The notes beneath the pieces are model-generated. The model worked only from the letters and a program-made list of their open reading frames with translations, was not told the DNA's origin and searched no databases. Below, piece after piece: positions 57,794 through 64,000 of a stretch of DNA of 64,000 nucleotides (position 1 is its first letter; every line of letters begins with the position of its first letter). The stretch spans positions 1 through 64,000 of the forward strand of contig WIXG01000354.1 in assembly GCA_009869945.1 (NCBI GenBank). Direction: 5' to 3'. Both the position numbers and the translations under genes were made by a program. Origin of the DNA: Mesaphorura yosii. Lineage: Eukaryota; Arthropoda; Collembola; Poduromorpha; Tullbergiidae.

Positions 57794-59125
57794 GTACTTG
57801 ACCAGCCCGGGCCTACTTGCGCCTACGCCTATTCGCAGCTGCAGCCCCCGCAGTCAGGAGGCGGCGGTTAGGTTAGGTATTGTTAGAAAACGCCATGTTA
57901 ATTCCCTATCTCAATCTTTTCCGAGAGAGCAATGGTAGGATCTCTGCAGCCAGTAGTCCTTTACTGTTGGTGGTGAACTAGTACCGCAAGTAAATACCGA
58001 CATGGTCAGTAAAAAGTAAAATGTTGGTCGGCACAGGATTACCGGTTTACCGAAACTGGCCGCAATTGCTAGAGTTATGGTTGACAGGAGCTGTGACACA
58101 GCAGTTCTTCGAGTTCAACTGTCCTAGAGTATTTTGGTCCGTGTCGAAAAATTCATTTGTGTGCTTGACGAAGGTGCAGTAGGTGCTGTATTTATTACAA
58201 ATACCATGACCTAACCGTGGCAAAGATATCAGGCCTTGATATCTACTAAATTGATATTAAGCAGGACCAGGAGATTTCGAGAACTACACTGCGGCTGGAA
58301 AGTTTCCACAGCGACTACAACCTTGTTCTTGATCCTTTATTATCGTCCTTGGCAGCCACAAAGAATTCCACAGTTTCGCAAACGAACAAGCTGAGAACTT
58401 GGTTTTTGCTTGTTTTTTCAACGGGCTTGCATTACAAAGGCTTCAAATATTTTATTTGCTAATCTTTACACAAGAGTCGAATAAACGCCAGAACTAAAGA
58501 ATCTGTGGAGGTGGTTCTAAACTTGTCGACATGCGTCATTCTACGAATTCAATCCAATGTAGATTTACACCAAATATGATTCAAAACATGCATACGAGAT
58601 TGACTTTCTGGCTTTGTACTGTGTTTTAGCAGAGAAGAGGTTGACATGCATAAAAAAACTCCCTTGATAGGTGTTTCCTTATCAGTTTTGGACGACTGTG
58701 GAAAACTGTGCATATTTGCGTGAATTACTTGAGTTTACTTTTCTCTAGAACTCGTCTAACCATCAATAATATTCCCATGACAACCTGAGATTCCTGTAAA
58801 GCGTGTGGTGTGATCCCCTGACTCATTGCGTACTGCTACCCCGTGACCAGTAATGCGTAATTTGCAAAGTGGATTCATGAGAAATTCGTTGAACTTGAAG
58901 CAGCCGTTCGCACGTGTAGCATCATACATTACATTTCATCACTGCTCCTCCCAAGTACTTCTCAATAATTTAGATTACCAGTTCGATCGATTATAGGATT
59001 GGATTTTGACAGGTTGCGAAATTGGGTTCAGGCTCTTGGCTATTTAAACCTCTTGTTAAGCCCGCAAATTCAGCGTATTATACTGTAAACGCTTGGCTTG
59101 GAATCGCTTTCATACGAACAGTAGG
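57794..59125. other. Intergenic, no gene recognised
   Basis: 1.3 kb of AT-rich DNA. An 8-base inverted repeat (AGATATCA-GGCCT-TGATATCT) lies near 58225. No convincing coding frame or transposon signature was seen. Confidence 0.35.
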
Positions 59126-60725
59126 ATGCCGCCAGAATTAGAGACCGCACCATTGTAAGTTTATGAACTCAAATTCACTGTTTTGGGGCAATATGAGACT
59201 GATTATTTGAACATTTGGAAGAAATGACTGGAAAACTGCAACTCTGTTCCTGACAACACTTTTGTGCATCCTGGCATTCTTCTACTTCACTGGAAACACC
59301 CGAAAGCATCGACCCAAACGTCCGCCAGTGGTGTCCGGCTCACTGCCGTACATCGGCCACGTTCTCTGGCTGTACCGAGACGCAATCGGGTTCATTCGCC
59401 AAGGCCACGCCGAATGCGGCCCCATTTTCGAATATAAGCAGTTTGGAAAGTCCGTTGTCGTGCTGTGTGACCCGGCGCTGATTGAAGAGTATTACAGGAA
59501 GGATGACGCAGACGGGATTTCCTTTGCAGAGACGGTCAACGAGGCCGCGCGGGAGTTTGGGCTCGTCTCGCCTGGCGTTGGACCCAACATGATGAGCTGC
59601 ATTGTCAACTATACTGGCTCAGTCCTGCGCAGCAAAACCTTGAACGAAATCTTGACGGTAATTGGTGAAGAAGGTGAAAAGACTCTTCGTCGGTTGCAAG
59701 CCAGTTTGGATTTCCCGCGGGAATCCTCCCGCTACCTTGCCGCTACCTTTACGCGTGCCATGTTCAATATTGAGTTTCAGAGCACCGACGCGCTTGTTCA
59801 GCATATTAGACGCGGGCAACGGCTTCTAACCCCTCTTCAGACGCTGACCAACCTTCTCCCTGCTTGGCTCGTGCGTGCCTGCGTTAAACTCGGTCATCCG
59901 TTCGTAATCCCGAATGACGAATACGTCGCTGAAATTGAAAAGCTTCTGCAGACATGTTCAACTTTGTTCCCGTCACTAAATAATAATAGCGATGATTCGC
60001 GGGAGGAGTTGATCAAGATCGGCCAAGATTACCTAAAACCTACATCCGACATCAGCGTGGCATCAGGGTTATCCAAACCGGTCGCCGAATTGCTCGTCTT
60101 CGCCCTCGTCCTTCTCACCGACATCTTTGGACTCATCACTGAAGGAGTGCTGTTGGATTGGGCCACCCACAAAGCTTGGAAAGATCGCATCACGGCGGAA
60201 TGCTTGAAATACGTGAGTCCAGACCACTCCAAGATTGTAAACCTGAAGGATGTCGTCAATTCGAAGGTCCTGAACGCCTTTCTGATGGAGTCCGTTCGCC
60301 TTAACGCTGCCGCACTCATCTCTGCTAGGAAACCGCTCGGCCCAAACACGACCATCGGGGAATACGACGTCTCTCACGCTCATGTTATTCGAGTCGCTAT
60401 GAAGGAACACATGCAGAACCCAAATGTGCACGCCAACCCGCACGAATTTGACCCAGATCGCTACCTGCTCCGGAAGGAGAGCTACGGATCCCGTTGGAAT
60501 CTTGGATGGGGAAACGGAACACACAAGTGCCCAGCTAAGTTTCTGACCATGACCATCATCAAAGTCACATTGATCCTCTTTGTCGTTAATTTCGATGCGA
60601 AACTGAAGCCAGAGGGTAAAGTGAACAAGTCCAAGGTCAAGATTTGTCGTGGCGGAGCCTCTTCCTTCCTTAACAAAGAGGTGGACTTGGAAATCACGAG
60701 AAAAGAAGCTTGTTGTGATATTTGA
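59126..60725 (+). CDS. Atypical cytochrome P450 (510 aa)
   Basis: Two exons, 59126-59154 and 59222-60725, joined in phase 2 (GTAAGT donor, TTGGAAG acceptor). The first exon has only 29 bases. An N-terminal membrane anchor (TATLFLTTLLCILAFFYF) is followed by a proline-rich hinge (RPKRPPVV). The K-helix E-x-x-R is ESVR (Glu366, Arg369), the PERF-type motif is FDPDRYL, and the heme loop reads LGWGNGTHKCPAKF with Cys446. The I-helix lacks the A/G-G-x-D/E-T-T oxygen-activation motif and reads LLTDIFGLITEGVLLDWA, and the heme loop has Trp-Gly for the usual Phe-x-x-Gly. This places it outside the usual insect CYP3 and CYP4 clans and nearer the CYP7/CYP8-like or fungal-type patterns. It may be an isomerase-like P450 or have an unusual substrate. 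It is an ER membrane hemoprotein; the reaction is unknown. Confidence 0.88.
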
Positions 60726-60737
60726 GTGCTTATTGTC

Positions 60738-60743
60738 AATAAA
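60738..60743 (+). terminator. Poly(A) signal of the P450 gene
   Basis: AATAAA lies 13 bases after the P450 stop and about 45 bases before the LRR remnant begins. Confidence 0.6.
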
Positions 60744-60785
60744 TCATTCTCCAGGCCGTGTCATAACTCATCTGCTAGCACGTTG

Positions 60786-61514
60786 AACCACAGCCACCAC
60801 TCCATCACGAAAATCGAGAACCTAAGCTGTTTACCCTGCCTGAATACACTGCAGCTGGCGCATAACAAACTGACGACGGTTCAAGAAATCCAGCATTTGA
60901 CGGAGCGCGAGCGTCTCTCCATACTTGATGTAAGTCATAATCAGCTAGAGTTGGACGACATCATTGACGTGTTCAAGCGGATGAAGAATTTACGTGTCCT
61001 TTCACTGATCGGAAACCCATGCATTCGTGCCGTTACAAATTACCGCCGAAGTATGATTGTACAGGGCTTTAATGTGAGTTCGCTTGATGATGATGCTCGG
61101 CCTGTGACTGACAAAGAACGAGCTTGCTGCAATGCATGGTAGACATTTTTAGCAATATTTAGCTCGAAATTTCAATGTAAGAAATTGTCAAATTTATTTC
61201 AGGGCGACTGGCGGGCATGAAGAAGAAAAAGTAGAATGGGTAAGGTGGGATAAAGCCGAACGAGATAAAGTCTATGCAGGCGCTGAAGGTAAGGTACTCC
61301 TAGAAACGGTAAAATCGAGGAAAACTGAAGGATTTCTAATCAGACGCTGTTTTAAATTATTCCAGCTCTTGTTTTCCAACGGGAGCAGAAAGCCAACCGA
61401 ACAGAAGCTAAAGAAGGTGGTGACCACAACCGCCACGACGACAATGTTCCTGAACCAGGGCGGTGCTCCGAGTGCGAACGAGACTACAGATTCTTCGGAA
61501 CGATCACGTCCTGA
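60786..61514 (+). pseudogene. 5'-truncated DNAAF1/LRRC50-like leucine-rich repeat gene
   Basis: A frame begins inside a leucine-rich repeat (STLNHSHHSITKIENLSCLP) and continues CLNTLQLAHNKLTTVQEIQ, LSILDVSHNQL, LRVLSLIGNPCIR, VTNYRRSMIVQ and the LRR cap DKERACCNAW. Exon 2 at 61203-61288 (GGHEEEKVEWVRWDKAERD) and exon 3 from 61366 can be joined in phase. This is the last three repeats and cap of DNAAF1 (LRRC50), a factor for assembly of ciliary dynein arms. The first repeats and a start codon are missing, because the sequence starts directly behind the P450 poly(A) site. The donor after exon 1 (GTAGAC) is poor, and the frame stops at 61514. An 80-codon frame at 61535-61777 may be further decayed 3' sequence. 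It is most likely a truncated copy. Confidence 0.65.
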
Positions 61515-61925
61515 ACTCTGGCCCAAGCTGAACGATGAAACTCTACCCTAGGAATTTTGCAAAACTCGTCTACAATGCTAAAATTCGTGAGGATCTTTCG
61601 CAGCTAGCGCTGCCAGATCCTAAGCTCACGTTAAATGACTTGTTCGATGATTCGAACGAGTGCGGCGAAGACGACCAAGAAATTCTGAAATCCGAGCAGA
61701 ATTCAAATACGACAGCCACGGCCAAGGACAAGGAGGCGATGTTCTACAGGTTTCGCTGGATTTTGTCAAGAAAGTAGCCCAATATTTAGACGACCAAGAA
61801 AAAGAATTCCAATAGTAATCTGATTTAATAGATAACTTTTTAACTTGCGATAACTTTTAAACTCCGATTTAACTTGCGATGTTGCAATAAAGTGAAAGTG
61901 AATTTTACGAAAAATCTTAATCACA

Positions 61926-62542
61926 TTAATCAGCGTTCACCTGCTCCGGCTTAATGAGAGCTCCAGTCACCACGGCGAGGGTCTCAGAGAACGAATCGAC
62001 GTGGGCGTCGTACCCTTCAGTGTCAGAGCCAACTTCTAACCCATTTTCTACTCGAAATCGTCGCGCACTTATCGGGAACCTAAAAACTCGAAACGCCAGA
62101 AATGCCTTACAGTTCTGCTGCCTGGAATGAAGAAATTCCAGTTCTTACATGAAAATATGGCAGGTGGACCGACTTCAGCTGCCTCTTCAATTTAGGCAGT
62201 TCCTCAAACAGAATTCTAGCCGGAAACATGAGCCAGTTGGCGGCGGCAAACTCTCTGACTCTGACAAATGACTTCGGAACGCTGAGTTGACGTTGACGGA
62301 CAAAGCGAAGAATCCTCTTCACTCAGGTCGAAATCCGGCGAAAGTCTGGCTTCCAGTTCCAGGTCTTCTGTATTCGTGCCTGCTGTCACTGCCCTACCAT
62401 TATTTCCAGCCAAATTTTGGCGAAATTTGGCCTTGCTTTGGTCTCGATTGATGGTGAGACAACGCCGAGCATCAAACCCACCGGCGGACATGATCCTGGT
62501 TCCTGACCATGATTTGTTTTGTTTTACGCGTTTTTGCATCAA
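61926..62542 (-). other. Possible small minus-strand gene or decayed copy in three frames
   Basis: Three protein-like stretches follow one another on the minus strand in different frames. One runs from the ATG at 62491 (MSAGGFDARRCLTINRDQS, then LEARLSPDFDLSEEDSS). The second, 62322-62107, has FVRVREFAAANWLMFPARIL and PKLKRQLKSVHLPYFH, ending at a GTAAGA donor-like site. The third, about 62065-61926, has VENGLEVGSDTEGYDAHVDS and TGALIKPEQVNAD before TAA. Their order suggests one gene, but I could not find phase-consistent introns, so it may carry frameshifts. No family was recognised. Confidence 0.3.
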
Positions 62543-63080
62543 TTCGGTCCGTTTTGAATTCAGGAACAGCCGCGAATTGATTTACATCATCCGGATGCAT
62601 TAAAACTTAAAAGTGGAGTCCGCAATATGAACATGGTGGATGAGAGTGATGAATCTTGGTGTGGACATTCAAATATCGTCCAAATATTTGCACAATCATC
62701 GGGACTTTGATTTATATGCAATCAAGGCCACCCAAGGACGTAGAACAAGTGTAACTCATGATGAATTACAGCATCACATAATTCGCCATTCATAATTGGA
62801 AGATGGATCTCATTATCTCACCGGAGTACATCATTTTTGTCTGTAGTGCCGGTATGAAGATGGATGTGATACGTGACGAATTGGGTAGCAATTGAAATGT
62901 TCTTCAGGACCGAAGTGGTCTTACATTACGTAACACTATGTTACGTGTGAATCGGCACGTAACATCGAGTCACGCCTCACGAGTAACAACTTTTTTGCAC
63001 ACTCTCAAGGTTTCGCACACCTCAATTTGGAGTATACCGGCTCTAGTGCAGTGGAACGGGTAGTACGCTTGAATTTTTTG
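62543..63080. other. Intergenic, upstream of the GST gene
   Basis: No coding signal. Several TTACGT/ACGTAA repeats lie at 62920-62960 and might be regulatory or chance. Confidence 0.3.
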
Positions 63081-63087
63081 TATAAAA
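63081..63087 (+). promoter_or_regulatory. TATA box of the GST gene
   Basis: TATAAAA lies 106 bases before the ATG at 63187, predicting a start near 63110 and a 5' UTR of about 75 bases. Confidence 0.65.
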
Positions 63088-63186
63088 GCGGTGATTCCTC
63101 GCCAATTATCTGTCATTCTTCATCAGATTTTTGCCGAGCCACAATATTTGCAATATTTTTTTGATTTCGCAATATTGAACACAAAA

Positions 63187-63924
63187 ATGACATACAAACT
63201 CACATACTTTGACGCACCCGGCCGTGGTGAACCCATCCGACTTCTGTTCGCACTTGCCGGTCAGAAGTTTGAAGATGTGCGAATTAAACACGAGGAATTT
63301 GCGGGATTGAAGCCGAGTAAGTTACGTGCGGCGAAATTGTGCTTACCGTACCCTGTAATTTGTGAATTTGCAATTTTTGCAGATTTACCATGGGGTCAGC
63401 TCCCAATCTTGCAAGTTGGTGATAAGACAATCGCACAAACTGGGACCATCATGCGATTTCTTGCTCGCCGCTTCAAAGTAGCCGGGAACGACGAATTCGC
63501 AATCGCGAAATGTGAGGAGCTGGTTGACGCATGCATCGACCTACAAGCAGGTAAGGCCAAACCACAATTCTCAAATCTTTGCAATATTTAGACCGTGCGA
63601 ATCTGAAATTGCATTGCAGGATGGATTCAATTCCTCTTCCTTGAGCAAGACGAGACAAAGAAGGCCCAACTCAAAAAAACATTCGCGGATGAAACTCTCC
63701 CGCGGTATTTGGCGAAATTCGAGAAGATTCAGGCGTCGAATGGCGGAAGTTTCATGGTCGGGTCAACGGCGACATGGGCTGACATTTGGATCGCGAGTGG
63801 ATTGGACCAATTTGAAAAGACGGTAGCCGCCAATGTGTTGGACAAGTACCCGAATTTGAAGAAGATGAAAGCCGCGTTCTTCGCGATCCCGAATATTAAA
63901 TCTTATCTTGAACAAAGATCGTAA
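63187..63924 (+). CDS. Glutathione S-transferase, sigma-like class (200 aa)
   Basis: Three exons, 63187-63316, 63383-63550 and 63620-63924, both joins in phase 1 with consensus sites. The thioredoxin-like N-terminal domain starts YKLTYFDAPGRGEPIRLLFA with the catalytic-type Tyr7, followed by the glutathione site LPWGQLPILQ and the Q-T-G-T-I-MRFLAR helix start. The helical C-terminal domain includes GSTATWADIWIASG and ends YLEQRS. Length and motifs match sigma-class (prostaglandin D synthase-like) cytosolic GSTs, which are abundant in arthropods. It conjugates glutathione to electrophiles, including lipid peroxidation products, in detoxification. It lies a few kb from a P450 and a UGT remnant, but each has its own promoter, so no shared control is implied. 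Confidence 0.94.
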
Positions 63925-63980
63925 AATCAAACACAAAATGTTGTTTTCGTTAAGCAATTATTGCATTTAACAGAATTTGT

Positions 63981-63986
63981 ATTAAA
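63981..63986 (+). terminator. Poly(A) signal variant of the GST gene
   Basis: ATTAAA lies 57 bases after the GST stop, close to the window end. Confidence 0.45.
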
Positions 63987-64000
63987 ATGAACGACCTCTT

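Overview
This is a eukaryotic nuclear window, almost certainly from an arthropod. Genes are split by GT-AG introns, mostly 60-180 bp, and use AATAAA poly(A) signals. The gene set is animal: type I fatty acid synthase, SLC6 transporter, GT31 glycosyltransferase, UTP3/SAS10, alpha-mannosidase 2C1, sigma-type GST, a CYP and a seven-domain trefoil protein. A divergent ionotropic receptor and UGT-type detoxification sequence favour an arthropod. A springtail-like hexapod would fit, but I cannot prove this from the sequence.

Layout. 0-4 kb: the 3' end of a nucleoside hydrolase, then a converging orphan gene of 1048 codons. 4.8-13.2 kb: complete six-exon fatty acid synthase (2603 aa). 13.2-16.2 kb: intergenic with a dead IS630/Tc1/mariner transposase. 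16.2-19.7 kb: a CARD-NB-ARC (STAND) protein whose UAG stop is followed in frame by 65 codons ending in a CaaX-type tetrapeptide. 22.2-24.3 kb: SLC6 amino-acid transporter. 26-35 kb: gene-poor DNA with a degenerate tandem repeat, most of it the 4.9 kb first intron of a beta-1,3-glycosyltransferase gene (exons to 37.6 kb). 38.0-39.9 kb: UTP3/SAS10 for rRNA processing. 40.6-43.1 kb: a secreted orphan protein, a broken copy of it and a broken DDX47-like helicase copy. 43.3-47.0 kb (minus): alpha-mannosidase 2C1. 47.6-49.0 kb (minus): a SecA-like fragment and a UGT pseudogene. 49.1-51.2 kb (minus): intronless ionotropic receptor. 51.6-55.9 kb: a MITE, the trefoil gene, an internally deleted mariner-type element with intact inverted repeats and a zinc-finger pseudogene. 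56.6-64 kb: a small Gly/His-rich secreted peptide, a second small secreted protein, an atypical P450, a 5'-truncated DNAAF1/LRRC50-like LRR sequence and a sigma-type GST.

There is no operon logic; neighbours are mostly unrelated. Two themes stand out. The 40-49 kb stretch collects partial gene copies that still hold introns, which points to DNA-level duplication and decay. The 47-64 kb stretch is rich in secreted, sensory and detoxification genes (UGT, IR, trefoil, P450, GST). The most unusual candidate is the CARD-NB-ARC gene: an Apaf-1-like front end without WD40 repeats, with a possible stop-codon readthrough that would add a prenylation signal.
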